Made by a program: the position numbers and the translations under genes. Positions 35,821 to 44,564 of a stretch of 64,000 nucleotides of DNA are shown here, piece after piece. This DNA comes from JANNMJ01 sp031425525. GTDB taxonomy: Bacteria > Bacteroidota > Bacteroidia > Cytophagales > Hymenobacteraceae. The notes below the pieces were generated by a model. The model did no database searches and was not told the DNA's origin. It saw only the letters and a program-made list of their open reading frames with translations. The stretch covers positions 62,001 to 126,000 of the forward strand of contig JANPJM010000083.1 of assembly GCA_031425525.1 (NCBI GenBank), in the 5' to 3' direction. The stretch's first letter is position 1, and every line of letters starts with the position of its first letter.

Positions 35821-35917
35821 TTGTCATTGCGAGGAGGCTTTGCGACGAAGCAATCTCGCATTGTGCCTGGGGCGCCGAGCAAACCGTGGGATTGCTTCGC
35901 TCCGCTCGCAATGACAA
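35821..35917. repeat. TGTCATTGCGAG-type inverted repeat element, copy 1
   Basis: The ends TTGTCATTGCGAG and CTCGCAATGACAA are exact reverse complements, and inner GAAGCAATC/GATTGCTTC segments also pair. It starts two bases after the transketolase stop. A second, longer copy lies at 44565-44684. Such MITE-like TGTCATTGCGAG elements are widespread in several phyla. Confidence 0.85.
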
Positions 35918-35938
35918 AACAATTTAGGCTAATCAGCA

Positions 35939-36148
35939 ATGAACGTCGATTTTCAGAAAATGCGCGCCGATGCGCACACCATTGCAGATATTTTGCCCGA
36001 CGACTTGTTGCAGCGCTGGGTAGCTGTGGGTAGCGCATTGCGCCGTCAGGCAGAAACCAAGAATCCTGAGGAAGCCAAGATGTGGAAGTCAGTTGCTAAT
36101 TCAATGTGGAACGATCACGAATTATTAAAGCGGCTGGCCGATTCGTAA
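35939..36148 (+). CDS. Small hypothetical protein (69 aa)
   Basis: A 69-residue soluble, helix-rich protein (MRADAHTIADILPDDLLQRW, NPEEAKMWKSVANSMWNDHE). No family recognised. It starts 21 bases after a MITE-like repeat and lies 20 bases before another small gene in the same direction. Both are AT-richer than the transketolase and transaldolase genes around them, suggesting a late insertion as a pair. Confidence 0.55.
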   Translation: MNVDFQKMRADAHTIADILPDDLLQRWVAVGSALRRQAETKNPEEAKMWKSVANSMWNDHELLKRLADS

Positions 36149-36168
36149 TTCTAAGCTTCTAAGGTCTT

Positions 36169-36450
36169 ATGTCGTTTCCAACTGACGCAGCTTTGCAAAA
36201 GGCTAATTTTAGGTTCATCCAGCACACTAACTCCTGGAATTTCGACCTCCCAGACAAGAAAAAGGGAGCTTCAGTGGTGCTAACGCGTACAAATGATGGC
36301 AAAATTAGCATCATTCATTATGGCCTCCATGAAGAAGACGACTGGCACGGAGACGGTGAGGCCGATGAGGCAATAGTCGCTTCTTTTAAAGGACGATTGC
36401 GAAGTGACGACGAATTTGAGCTACTACTGTGGCAGCTTGAAATCACTTAG
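36169..36450 (+). CDS. Small hypothetical protein (93 aa)
   Basis: A 93-residue soluble acidic protein with likely alpha-beta structure (FRFIQHTNSWNFDLPDKKK, VVLTRTNDGKISIIHYGLHE, LRSDDEFELLLWQLEIT). The sequence is unfamiliar. It follows the 69-residue gene by 20 bases and shares its AT-richer composition; the two may work together. Nothing in either suggests an enzyme active site. Confidence 0.55.
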   Translation: MSFPTDAALQKANFRFIQHTNSWNFDLPDKKKGASVVLTRTNDGKISIIHYGLHEEDDWHGDGEADEAIVASFKGRLRSDDEFELLLWQLEIT

Positions 36451-36492
36451 TAATCAACCCAATCCCCAAAAATCCCTTCTACAATCTCCATC

Positions 36493-37614
36493 GTGAACCC
36501 TCTCCAACAACTGACCACCTTCGGCCAAAGCATCTCGCTCGATTTGCTGGGGCGCAACCTCCTCAATTCCGGCGATTTGAAGCGGATGATCGCCGACGAC
36601 GCCGTGACGAGCGTGACCTCCAATCCGGCCATTTTCGAGAAATCGATTCTGGAAGGCGATTATTACGATGCCGACATCAAGCGGCTGGCGCAGGCGGGCA
36701 AATCCGGCGACGACCTGTACATCGGTCTCGTGGCCGACGACATCCGCGCCGCCGCCGAGTTGCTGCGGCCGATTTACGACCAGACCCACGGCCGCGACGG
36801 CTTCGTGAGCCTCGAAGTATCGCCGGCGTCGGCGCTCCTCACCGAGCCCACCATTACGGAGGGCCGCAAGCTGTGGAAGCTCATCGGGCAGCCGAATCTG
36901 TACATCAAAGTGCCGGGCACGGAGCCAGGGCTGGCGGCCATCGAAACGCTCATCGGCGAGGGCATCAACGTGAACGTGACGCTGCTGTTCTCGCTCGACC
37001 GCTACCGCGCCGTTACCGATGCGTACCTCAACGGGCTGGAAGCGCATTTGGCGGCGGGCCACAAAATCGGCCACATCTCGTCGGTGGCGAGCTTCTTTTT
37101 GAGCCGCATCGATTCAGTGGTAGATCCGCTGCTCGAAAAAATCATCGCTGAAGGCGGCGAGAAGGCCGCCACGGCGAAGGCGCTCTACGGCGAAATCGCC
37201 ATTGCCTCGGCGCGCCAGGCGTACGTGATCTGGCAGGAGATTTTCTCGTCGGAGCGGTTCCAGAAGCTCGAAGCGCAGGGCGCGCAAAAGCAGCGGCTGC
37301 TGTGGGCCAGCACGGGCACCAAAAACAAGGCGTTTTCGGATGTGAAGTACGTGGAGGCGCTGATTGGGCCGGAGACGGTGAACACCATCCCGCTCGACAC
37401 GCTGAACGCGTACCGCGACCACGGCCAGCCCGCCGCCCGCCTCACCGAAAACCTGCCCGACGCGCAATCGAAGCTCGACCAGCTCGCCGCTCTCGGCATT
37501 GATCTGCACAAGATTACGGCGGATTTAGAGGCCGACGGCATCGAGAAATTCGTGACGCCGTTTGAGAAGCTGTTCGCGGCGTTGGAGGAGAAGCGCGCGG
37601 CGGTCGGGCAGTAA
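36493..37614 (+). CDS. tal: Transaldolase
   Basis: A 373-residue transaldolase of the long (TalB-distant, actinobacterial/cyanobacterial-like) class, starting at GTG 36493 (MNPLQQLTTFGQSISLDLL). Key segments: VTSNPAIFEKSILEGDYYD, VSLEVSPASALL, LYIKVPGTEPGLAAIETLI with the Schiff-base lysine, and LLWASTGTKNKAFSDVKYVE. It exchanges dihydroxyacetone units with transketolase products in the pentose phosphate pathway. A strong hairpin follows. Confidence 0.93.
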   Translation: MNPLQQLTTFGQSISLDLLGRNLLNSGDLKRMIADDAVTSVTSNPAIFEKSILEGDYYDADIKRLAQAGKSGDDLYIGLVADDIRAAAELLRPIYDQTHGRDGFVSLEVSPASALLTEPTITEGRKLWKLIGQPNLYIKVPGTEPGLAAIETLIGEGINVNVTLLFSLDRYRAVTDAYLNGLEAHLAAGHKIGHISSVASFFLSRIDSVVDPLLEKIIAEGGEKAATAKALYGEIAIASARQAYVIWQEIFSSERFQKLEAQGAQKQRLLWASTGTKNKAFSDVKYVEALIGPETVNTIPLDTLNAYRDHGQPAARLTENLPDAQSKLDQLAALGIDLHKITADLEADGIEKFVTPFEKLFAALEEKRAAVGQ

Positions 37615-37638
37615 CGCTCGCTACCAGACCGAAAACAG

Positions 37639-37682
37639 CTGTCCCCGGCAGCGCGACTGATGAGTCGCGCTGCCGGGGACAG
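37639..37682. terminator. Strong hairpin after transaldolase
   Basis: CTGTCCCCGGCAGCGCGACT and its exact reverse complement (to 37682) flank a few-base loop. It is followed by TTTGGTTT, and lies between convergent genes, so it probably stops both. Confidence 0.7.
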
Positions 37683-37712
37683 TTTGGTTTGGCGAAGGCC
37701 GTTGGGCAGTTA

Positions 37713-38177
37713 TTAGTCTTTACCCTTGCCTTTGCTTTTCCCTTTTCCGTTGCCATTGCCGTGGCCGTGGCCGTTACCGGGGCCTTCGTAATGGCCTTTG
37801 TCTTTGCCGTAGATCTTCTTGGCCTGGCCGGGGGGCAGTCCTTTCTGCGCCTTGGGGTACTTCACGCGGTGCTCGCGCACCAGCACCCACGGCGTGGCGC
37901 CAACGTAATCGACTACCACCGGGTGAAAATTGCCCGGGTTGTAGCCCGCCAGCGTCGAGGTGCGGATCCACTTCCCGTTGCGGAGCACCACGTAACGCTG
38001 CGCGCGCAAGTCGTAGTAACCGTCGACGTCGGGGATGTAGTAGTACTGCGCCGCGGCGGGCGCGGGCGGCCCCCAGCTCGGCGGAGTGATGTTGATGTTA
38101 ATCTGGGCCTGGGCGGGCGCCGGCCGTAGCGCGGCTGTCAACAAGCCAAGCGCGAGCAAGAACTGTAAGGGTTTCAT
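37713..38177 (-). CDS. Secreted protein with basic glycine-rich tail
   Basis: A 154-residue exported protein. The signal peptide MKPLQFLLALGLLTAA is followed by a cleavage site near PAQAQ. The middle holds QYYYIPDVDGYYDLRAQRYV and GKWIRTSTLAGYNPGNFHPV, a pattern common in small periplasmic Bacteroidota proteins of unknown function. The last 30 residues are Gly/His/Asn/Lys repeats (GHGHGNGNGKGKSKGKGKD), with a low-complexity DNA counterpart. Convergent with tal. Confidence 0.65.
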   Translation of the reverse strand: MKPLQFLLALGLLTAALRPAPAQAQININITPPSWGPPAPAAAQYYYIPDVDGYYDLRAQRYVVLRNGKWIRTSTLAGYNPGNFHPVVVDYVGATPWVLVREHRVKYPKAQKGLPPGQAKKIYGKDKGHYEGPGNGHGHGNGNGKGKSKGKGKD

Positions 38178-38333
38178 GGGCAATCCACTGAAGGGGTGAG
38201 ACGGGGCAAAAGCACCCGCGAGGCAGGCAGCATCGGCAGGTCAGCTGCCGGCCCGGTGCGTTCTGCTGATGCCCGTACGCCACAGCCGTGCCAGAGTTCA
38301 ACTGGCGCGCGTTCGGCGCGCCCGGTTGGTGGT

Positions 38334-38579
38334 TCAACAGTACGCCGTCAGCTCTTTGTCATCCACGCCGGTCAGCCGGTCGAGCCGCAGCTCGAAGCCA
38401 TCGTGGCAGCGCAGAAACTCCACTTTCTCGCGGATAAACAAATCCGTGATGATGCCGAGGTGCGTGGCCGGGGCGCCGGCCTCATCCACGAAGTGCAGCG
38501 CGCACAACTGGCGCAGCGTGGCGCGGGCTTCGAGCTCGTCGTAGAACGAGCAGTTGATGGGGCGGTAGGTCGTTGGCAT
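38334..38579 (-). CDS. Rho-binding antiterminator (Rof-like)
   Basis: An 81-residue protein matching the Rof/YaeO family, which binds transcription terminator Rho and blocks its RNA site in E. coli. The diagnostic start YRPINCSFYDELEARATL is followed by ITDLFIREKVEFLRC and RLDRLTGVDDKEL, giving the small Sm-like barrel. ATG 38579 is used; a GTG one codon upstream is possible. Rof presence outside proteobacteria is well known, but its role here is not. Confidence 0.75.
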   Translation of the reverse strand: MPTTYRPINCSFYDELEARATLRQLCALHFVDEAGAPATHLGIITDLFIREKVEFLRCHDGFELRLDRLTGVDDKELTAYC

Positions 38580-38594
38580 CACCTGCGTCGATGA

Positions 38595-38849
38595 TTACGG
38601 CGCGTTTCTCTCCTTGATCTCGGCTTGAATCTGTTCCAATCGGGTGCCGGTGCGCATCAGCATAAACAGCGAGAACAGGATGGTAAGAGAGTGCCAGGGC
38701 CTGATGTGGCCTGCGGCAATTGCGTACAAAGCAGCCGCCGTGGTGCCCACCGCCACCACGGTGAACAGGATTCGCAGGCGTTTCGCTTCTTTCTCCTTTA
38801 TCAGCAGCGTTTCGAGCGGCAGTTTTTCGTAGGCATTTTGCTCAGCCAT
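38595..38849 (-). CDS. Small two-helix membrane protein
   Basis: An 84-residue protein with a charged start (LLIKEKEAKRLR), two hydrophobic helices (ILFTVVAVGTTAAALYAI and SLTILFSLFMLMRTG), and a charged end (LEQIQAEIKERNAP). Function unknown. It lies 15 bases upstream of the Rof-like gene on the same strand, so the two probably share a transcript. Confidence 0.6.
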   Translation of the reverse strand: MAEQNAYEKLPLETLLIKEKEAKRLRILFTVVAVGTTAAALYAIAAGHIRPWHSLTILFSLFMLMRTGTRLEQIQAEIKERNAP

Positions 38850-38999
38850 TGCATTTCATTGTTGGTGAACGTGAGGAGCGCGCTTTGGTGGTAGCGGACT
38901 CAGTGTTTTGCCCGACCCGAGGAAACGTTAAGCCATTTCCGACGTGAAAATATCGCCAGCTGGGTGGCACCCGCGCGCCGCTTGTTCACCGCTGGCGCG

Positions 39000-40790
39000 T
39001 TACGCGTTCGCTTCCGTCTGCAACTGCCGTTCGTACAGCGCGCGGTATACGCCGCCATCGTGCGCCATCAACTCCTGATGGGTGCCTTGCTGCACGACTT
39101 GGCCATCGTCGAGAACCAAAATATGGTCGGCGAGGCGCACGGCGCTTACGCGGTGCGAAATGATGAGCGACGTGCGCCCGCGCATCACGCGGCGCATATT
39201 TTCGAGGATGGTGTGTTCCGTGCGGGTATCGACGGCGGAGAGCGAATCGTCGAGGATGAGGATGCGGGGGGCTTTGATGAGGGCGCGGGCAATGCTCACG
39301 CGCTGCTTTTGGCCGCCGCTGAGGGTAATGCCGCGCTCACCGACTTTGGTCTGGAAGCCGTCGGGGAAGGCGTCGATGTTGGTGAGGACGTCGGCGTCGT
39401 GCGCGGCTTGGCGGATTTGCTCGTCGGTGGCGCGGTCGAGGCCGAAGGCGATGTTGCCGCGAATGGTATCCGAAAACAGAAACACATCCTGCGGCACGTA
39501 GCCGATCTGGTGCCGGAGCGAGTCGAGGGCGTAATCGCGGACATCGACACCATCAATCGTAATGGTGCCGTGCTGCACGTCGTAGAGGCGGCACAGCACC
39601 GTGGCGAGCGTGCTTTTACCCGAACCGGTGTTGCCGATGACGGCGAGCGTCTGGCCCGCCCGCACGCGGAAACTCACGTCGCGCAACGCCTCGATGCCGG
39701 TGTCAGGGTAGGTGAAGCTTACGTGATCGAAGACGATTTCGCCGGCGATTTCGCGGCGGATGTCGGCGCGTGAAACCACATCGGTTTTCGTGTCGAGAAA
39801 CTCGTTGATGCGCGCCTGTGAGGCGGCGGCGCGCTGGACGAGGCTCGTCGTCCAGCCGAGCGCCGTGACGGGCCACGTGAGCATATTGACGTAAATCAGA
39901 AACTCGGCGATGTTGCCCGTGGTGAGCGCGCCGGCCAATACCTCGCGCCCGCCGATCCAGACGGTGATGATCTGGCTCAGGCCGATGAGAAAGAGGACGA
40001 TGGGGAAAAACAGCGCGTTCACGAAGTTCAGCTCCAAGGAGCGTGCCTTGTATGTGTCAGACGCCACGCCGAACCGCTGGTGGTTATCGGCTTCCCGGAC
40101 GAACGATTTCAGCACCCGAATGCCCGAAAATGCCTCCTGCACGTAGGTCGTCAGTTCGGAAAGGGAACGTTGGATTTCGTCGGATTTGCGCTCGATGATC
40201 GTGTTCACGTAGTAAATGCTCACCGACAGAATCGGAAGCGGCGCGAGCGTCCAGAGCGTGAGCTTCACGCTTTCGCTGAGCATATACGGGATGACCATCA
40301 CGAAGAGCAGCACCAGGTTGATGCCGTACATGATGGCCGGGCCGAGGTACATCCGCACACGGCCTACGTCTTCGGAAATGCGGTTCATGAGGTCGCCGGT
40401 GGCGTGGCGGCGGTAGAACGCGAGCGGTAGGGTCTGGTAGTGGTCGTAAATCTCGTTTTTGAGGTCGTTTTCGATTAGCCGACTCATCACGATGATGGTT
40501 TGGCGCATAAAAAACAGCAAAAACCCGCGCGCCACCGCCAGCACCACGATGAGCGCGCCGTAAAAGATGATGTTGCGCCCGAACACGCCGTAAATCGTGT
40601 CTTGCGCGGCAGTGCCGGTGTAGAGTTGGTGTAGGCTGATGCCCTCGCGCACCAAATCGAAGGCGTGGCGCACGAGTTGCGCCGGAATGATAGCCAGCAG
40701 GTTGGACGCCGCGACAAATACCGTCCCCAGAATGAGCCGGGTGCGGTATTTCCAGAGATAGCGGTTGAGGGAAGCGAGCGGATGAGCCAA
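39000..40790 (-). CDS. ABC exporter, MsbA/MdlB type (fused permease and ATPase)
   Basis: A 596-residue half-transporter: six membrane helices (about 15-300) then a nucleotide-binding domain. Walker A is GNTGSGKST near 379, the ABC signature ITLSGGQKQRVS near 485, Walker B ILILDDSLSAVD near 505, and the H-loop SLIISHRVS. It should dimerise and export lipids, drugs or peptides; the substrate cannot be told from sequence. There is no peptidase domain. Monocistronic, with about 45 bases to the gene upstream. Confidence 0.9.
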   Translation of the reverse strand: MAHPLASLNRYLWKYRTRLILGTVFVAASNLLAIIPAQLVRHAFDLVREGISLHQLYTGTAAQDTIYGVFGRNIIFYGALIVVLAVARGFLLFFMRQTIIVMSRLIENDLKNEIYDHYQTLPLAFYRRHATGDLMNRISEDVGRVRMYLGPAIMYGINLVLLFVMVIPYMLSESVKLTLWTLAPLPILSVSIYYVNTIIERKSDEIQRSLSELTTYVQEAFSGIRVLKSFVREADNHQRFGVASDTYKARSLELNFVNALFFPIVLFLIGLSQIITVWIGGREVLAGALTTGNIAEFLIYVNMLTWPVTALGWTTSLVQRAAASQARINEFLDTKTDVVSRADIRREIAGEIVFDHVSFTYPDTGIEALRDVSFRVRAGQTLAVIGNTGSGKSTLATVLCRLYDVQHGTITIDGVDVRDYALDSLRHQIGYVPQDVFLFSDTIRGNIAFGLDRATDEQIRQAAHDADVLTNIDAFPDGFQTKVGERGITLSGGQKQRVSIARALIKAPRILILDDSLSAVDTRTEHTILENMRRVMRGRTSLIISHRVSAVRLADHILVLDDGQVVQQGTHQELMAHDGGVYRALYERQLQTEANA

Positions 40791-40835
40791 GATGATACCT
40801 GATAACTTTGAAAGGTGCCTTTACTGAACTATCAC

Positions 40836-41345
40836 TCACAAGTCCATATGGGTGTCGAAACGACCATTTGTCACGCGCACAGTATCACCAGGGCTACCCA
40901 CCATTGTGAATTCAAACGTACCTGATATAATCGCTGCTTGTTGATCCAAGCGGGTGATTTTGACATAGCCATCGATAAGCTGACTGTCATCGTAGTTCGC
41001 CGGACGGGTCAAGCTGGCCCATCCCTGACGAGGGGCTTTTGCCGCCAACGTATAATGCCCTGGTATAAGAGCATACCGCCTCGTGGTATCAGGAAAGCCT
41101 AAGCTGACCACATTCATTTGCACCGAGCATCCATCAGATGTTGTCCAATCTCCTCTAATTGTTCTCTCGCCGGTACCACGCGCATACTTGCCGTTGATCA
41201 GGCACCCCCATGTGTTTGCGCCGCTGGCAGTTACAGGCGGCAACATATCAAGCGGATTTATCAATTCTTTGCGACAACCAGTGAAGCAAAGCAAGCACGA
41301 AAGGGCCATCCATAAGCAAGAGTGTTTCACGAGTAAGTGTTTCAT
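40836..41345 (-). CDS. Small lipoprotein, DUF6252-like
   Basis: A 169-residue exported lipoprotein. The signal MKHLLVKHSCLWMALSCLLC ends near the lipobox FTGC. The segment LPPVTASGANTWGCLINGK is the hallmark of a Bacteroidota family of small lipoproteins of unknown function (DUF6252). The C-terminal part is beta-rich (VKITRLDQQAAIISGTFEFT). ATG 41345 is chosen over an upstream in-frame start whose extra residues run into the divergent regulator. AT-richer than the neighbours. Confidence 0.7.
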   Translation of the reverse strand: MKHLLVKHSCLWMALSCLLCFTGCRKELINPLDMLPPVTASGANTWGCLINGKYARGTGERTIRGDWTTSDGCSVQMNVVSLGFPDTTRRYALIPGHYTLAAKAPRQGWASLTRPANYDDSQLIDGYVKITRLDQQAAIISGTFEFTMVGSPGDTVRVTNGRFDTHMDL

Positions 41346-41409
41346 ACCCTCAAAGTAACCTTGTAGAATTCGCTCCCCACCACCCCCGCCCGCCGTTCCT
41401 TTGTTTCTA

Positions 41410-42807
41410 ATGCCGACTTCTCCTACCCCCTCCCTCCTACTCATCGACGACGAGCCGCGTCTGCGTCAACTCACCGCCCGCGTGCTGGAACTGGAAGGCT
41501 ACACCGTGGCCCAGGCGCCCGACGCGGCGCGCGGTCTGGCGTGGCTCGCCGACCACGGCGCCGGCACCGATGTGATTTTGAGCGATGTGAAACTGCCCGA
41601 TGGCCACGGCGTGGCGCTGCTGCCGCGCTACCGCACGGCGGCGCCGGGCGCCGAGATCGTGCTGCTGACTGCCTACGGCACCGTGCCCGATTCGGTGGCC
41701 GCGATGAAGGCCGGTGCCTTCGATTACCTCACCAAAGGCGAATCCGACGACCAACTGCTGGTGGTGGTGAGCCGCGCCGTGGAGAAAGCCCAACTCCGGC
41801 GGCGCGTAGCCGAATTGGAGGCGCGCGCCGGCGCCCAGCTCGGCGGCGGGTTTGAGGCACTGATTGGGGCGGCGCCGGCGCTGTTGCAAGCAAAAACCCT
41901 GGCCGAGAGGGTGGCGCCCACGGGCTCCACGGTGCTGCTCACCGGCGAGACGGGCGCCGGCAAGGAGGTATTTGCGCAGGCCATCCACCAAGGGAGCGGG
42001 CGGCGGGGGCGGGCGTTCGTGGCGGTGAATTGCAGCGCATTCCCGCGCGATTTGCTCGAAAGCGAACTGTTTGGCTACCGAAAAGGCGCGTTTACGGGTG
42101 CGCTGGCCGACAAGAAAGGGCTCTTCGACGAAGCCCACGGCGGCACGCTGTTTCTGGATGAAGTGGGCGAGCTGGCCCCGGAAGCCCAGGCCAAGCTCCT
42201 GCGCGTGCTGGAAACCCAGACCTTCACCCGCCTCGGCGATACCAAACCCACGCAGGTGGATGTGCGCTTGGTGGCCGCCACCAACCGCGACCTCAAAGCC
42301 GAAGCCGACGGCGGGCGTTTCCGCGCCGACCTCTACTACCGCCTCTCGGTGTTCAGTATTACGGTGCCGCCGCTTCGGGCGCGGGCGGCCGATGTGCCCG
42401 CGTTGGCGCGGCATTTTCTGGGCGTGTTTGCCGCAAAGCTCAAAAAGCGGTTGCCCGACCTCACCGACGATTGCCTCGCGCGCCTCGCCCGCTACCCGTG
42501 GCCGGGCAATGTGCGCGAACTGAAAAATGTACTGGAGCGCGCCGCCATCCTCGCGCCCGACAACCAGCCGCTCATGCCTGACGACCTGCCCCCGGAGTTT
42601 CAGGCCGACCCCGCCGCGCCCGCCGCGCACCTGCTGCAACCCGTCGGCCAAGACCCCGCCCTTGACCGCACGCTGCGAGCCGTGGAAGCGCGGCACATTC
42701 TGGGGGTGCTGCGCGCGTGCCACGGCAACAAGACCGAAGCTGCCCGGCAGTTGGGCATCGGCCTCACCACGCTTTACCGCAAGGTGCAGGAGTTGGGGGT
42801 GGAGTAG
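41410..42807 (+). CDS. Sigma-54-dependent response regulator (NtrC family)
   Basis: A 465-residue three-domain regulator. The receiver has LLIDDEPRLRQL, the phosphoacceptor Asp in ILSDVKLPDGHG near 57, and LTKGESD in place of the usual K-P pair. The AAA+ domain has GETGAGKEVFAQA, the sigma-54 contact loop GYRKGAFTGA, GGTLFLDEVGELAP, and RFRADLYYRLSVF. A Fis-type HTH ends the protein (ILRACHGNKTEAARQLGIGL, with TLYRKVQELG). No kinase adjoins. In other Bacteroidota a regulator of this class often accompanies kdp, and the kdp operon here lies about 7 kb away with a kinase but no KdpE, so it could be the missing partner (inference). Confidence 0.9.
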   Translation: MPTSPTPSLLLIDDEPRLRQLTARVLELEGYTVAQAPDAARGLAWLADHGAGTDVILSDVKLPDGHGVALLPRYRTAAPGAEIVLLTAYGTVPDSVAAMKAGAFDYLTKGESDDQLLVVVSRAVEKAQLRRRVAELEARAGAQLGGGFEALIGAAPALLQAKTLAERVAPTGSTVLLTGETGAGKEVFAQAIHQGSGRRGRAFVAVNCSAFPRDLLESELFGYRKGAFTGALADKKGLFDEAHGGTLFLDEVGELAPEAQAKLLRVLETQTFTRLGDTKPTQVDVRLVAATNRDLKAEADGGRFRADLYYRLSVFSITVPPLRARAADVPALARHFLGVFAAKLKKRLPDLTDDCLARLARYPWPGNVRELKNVLERAAILAPDNQPLMPDDLPPEFQADPAAPAAHLLQPVGQDPALDRTLRAVEARHILGVLRACHGNKTEAARQLGIGLTTLYRKVQELGVE

Positions 42808-42850
42808 GCAGAAGGCAAGGTATTCGGCGACCGTTTTCCTATCTGAACTC

Positions 42851-43753
42851 ATGCGCGACGTTTTCCCCCGGTACCATATCGGGCATTTTCTGAACGAACC
42901 GACGACACCGCGCCCGTTCGCCCTCACGCGGTTCGAGACCATGGCGGAGCCGGAGATTGAAGACCCGCACCGCCACGATTTTTACGAGCTTCTGTGGACT
43001 GACACGGGCTTTAGCCGGCAGTCCATCGACGCGATAGCGTATGAGGTGCGCGCCGGGTCGCTGTTTTTCATCTCGCCCGGCCAGTTGCACCTGTTTGCCG
43101 AGTATGCGGAGTTGCGCGGGGGCAGCATCCTGTTCACGGAGACGTTTTTTTTGCTCGGCTCCGCCGACCGCGACCGCCTGTTCGAGTTGAGCTTTCTCGA
43201 TAACTGCTACGCCAATCCGCATTTGCCGCTCGCGGCGGCCGAGTTTGCGGAAGTGCGCGAAACCATTGCGCTGCTCGAACGCGAAGCCGCCCGCCCCGAT
43301 ACCTCGGCCGCCGTGTGCCGGGCGTTGCTGCACGTGCTGCTGGCGCAGATTCAGCGGTGCGTCAATCAGCAAAATGCTGCCCCGCTGCCCGCCCGCCGGT
43401 ATCTGGTGCTGTTCAAGCAGCTCAACGAGCTGCTTGAACAGCACTACCTCGCCAATCTGCCGCCCGCCGCCTACGCCGCGCGACTGCACATTACGCCGCA
43501 TCACCTCAACGTAGTGTGCAAGGCCGTGACCGGCGGGCGCACCGCCGGCGACGTGGTGCGCGCGCGGGCGCTGCTCGAAGCACGGCGCCTGCTGGCGTTC
43601 ACCGACCAGCCGGTGGCCGAAGTAGCCGCCCGGCTGGGGTTTCTCGACCCGTCGTACTTCGCGCGGGTGTTTCGGGCGGCCACGGGGTACAGTCCGGCGG
43701 CGTATCAGCGGGCAATGTCCGAAAAGTACCCGGTAAGGTCGGCGGAGTTCTAG
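42851..43753 (+). CDS. AraC-family transcriptional regulator
   Basis: A 300-residue AraC-type regulator. The N-terminal cupin-like half has EDPHRHDFYELLWTDTGFSR and LFFISPGQLHLFAEY. The C-terminal double HTH has YAARLHITPHHLNVVCKAVT and the conserved VAEVAARLGFLDPSYFARVF, RAATGYSPAAYQR. It probably senses a small ligand. ATG 42851 is chosen since upstream codons in this frame belong to an overlapping frame of the sigma-54 regulator gene. A monooxygenase-like gene follows immediately and may be its target. Confidence 0.88.
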   Translation: MRDVFPRYHIGHFLNEPTTPRPFALTRFETMAEPEIEDPHRHDFYELLWTDTGFSRQSIDAIAYEVRAGSLFFISPGQLHLFAEYAELRGGSILFTETFFLLGSADRDRLFELSFLDNCYANPHLPLAAAEFAEVRETIALLEREAARPDTSAAVCRALLHVLLAQIQRCVNQQNAAPLPARRYLVLFKQLNELLEQHYLANLPPAAYAARLHITPHHLNVVCKAVTGGRTAGDVVRARALLEARRLLAFTDQPVAEVAARLGFLDPSYFARVFRAATGYSPAAYQRAMSEKYPVRSAEF

Positions 43754-43817
43754 CGGGCCGGTTGGTGAGCAGGAGACCTTTGTGGCGTTCCAAACCCCCA
43801 CAAAAAGTCCCCATTTT

Positions 43818-44120
43818 ATGGAGAAGCTCGCCATTTTAGTGCACCTCGAAGCCCGCCCCGGTAAGGAGCAGGCCGTGGAAGATTTCCTGCGGTCGGCGCT
43901 GCCGCTCGCCCAAGCGGAGGCGGGTACCATCGGGTGGTACGCTTTCAAGTCGGGCCCGAATACGTTCGGGATTTTCGACACGTTCACCGATGAAGCCGGG
44001 CGCAGCGCCCACATCGGCGGGGCCATCGCGAAGGCGCTGTTTGCCCACGCCGACGAATTGCTCGCCCAGCCGCCGACCATCGTTCAGCCGGAGATTCTGG
44101 CCGTGAAAGCCGCCGCTTAA
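43818..44120 (+). CDS. Antibiotic biosynthesis monooxygenase (ABM) domain protein
   Basis: A 100-residue ferredoxin-like protein of the ABM superfamily. LAILVHLEARPGKEQAVEDF is the typical start, followed by AEAGTIGWYAFKSGPNTFGI and DTFTDEAGRSAHIGGAIAKA. Such proteins often act on quinone-like or aromatic compounds, but many remain uncharacterised. ATG 43818 (MEKLAILV) is chosen over an upstream ATG. A GACCTTTGT near 43776 could be its -7 element. It follows the AraC gene. Confidence 0.8.
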   Translation: MEKLAILVHLEARPGKEQAVEDFLRSALPLAQAEAGTIGWYAFKSGPNTFGIFDTFTDEAGRSAHIGGAIAKALFAHADELLAQPPTIVQPEILAVKAAA

Positions 44121-44188
44121 CGCACTTTCGGGGCGCTGTCCGGCGCCCCCATTTTTCTTTTTTTTCTCCCCATATTCATTTTTCCCAG

Positions 44189-44542
44189 ATGACCCCGCAA
44201 GAAATCACCACCAAACTCGACGAAATGAAGGCGCTCGTGGCGGCCGGCCAACCGCTGGAAGCCTTCGAGCAATTTTACCACGAAGACCTCGAAAAAACCG
44301 ACCTTGATGGCATCACCCATTACGGTAAAGCGGCCAACCGGGAAGTAGGTATTAAGCTGCTGGCCAGTGTGCGTGAACTGCGCGATTTCACCCCCGTGGG
44401 CCAGATAGTGAAGGATAACCGGAGCTTCTTGGTGTGGTCGCTCGACTTCGACCACGCCGAAAACGGGCCGGTGAAGGTCACGGAAGTAGCCGTGCAGGAC
44501 TGGCAGGACGGCAAAATCATCCGCGAGCGGTATTTCGCGTAG
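44189..44542 (+). CDS. SnoaL-like (NTF2 fold) protein
   Basis: A 117-residue protein with the NTF2-like pattern: N-terminal helices (ITTKLDEMKALVAAGQPLEA), FEQFYHEDLEKTDLDGITHYG, then a strand set VWSLDFDHAENGPVKVTEVA ending VQDWQDGKIIRERYF. The W-x-x-GKI-ERYF end is typical of SnoaL-like proteins. Catalytic role unknown. It is co-directional with the ABM-like gene and the downstream SDR gene. Confidence 0.75.
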   Translation: MTPQEITTKLDEMKALVAAGQPLEAFEQFYHEDLEKTDLDGITHYGKAANREVGIKLLASVRELRDFTPVGQIVKDNRSFLVWSLDFDHAENGPVKVTEVAVQDWQDGKIIRERYFA

Positions 44543-44564
44543 TTCGAGACGAGCGCACCAACAT

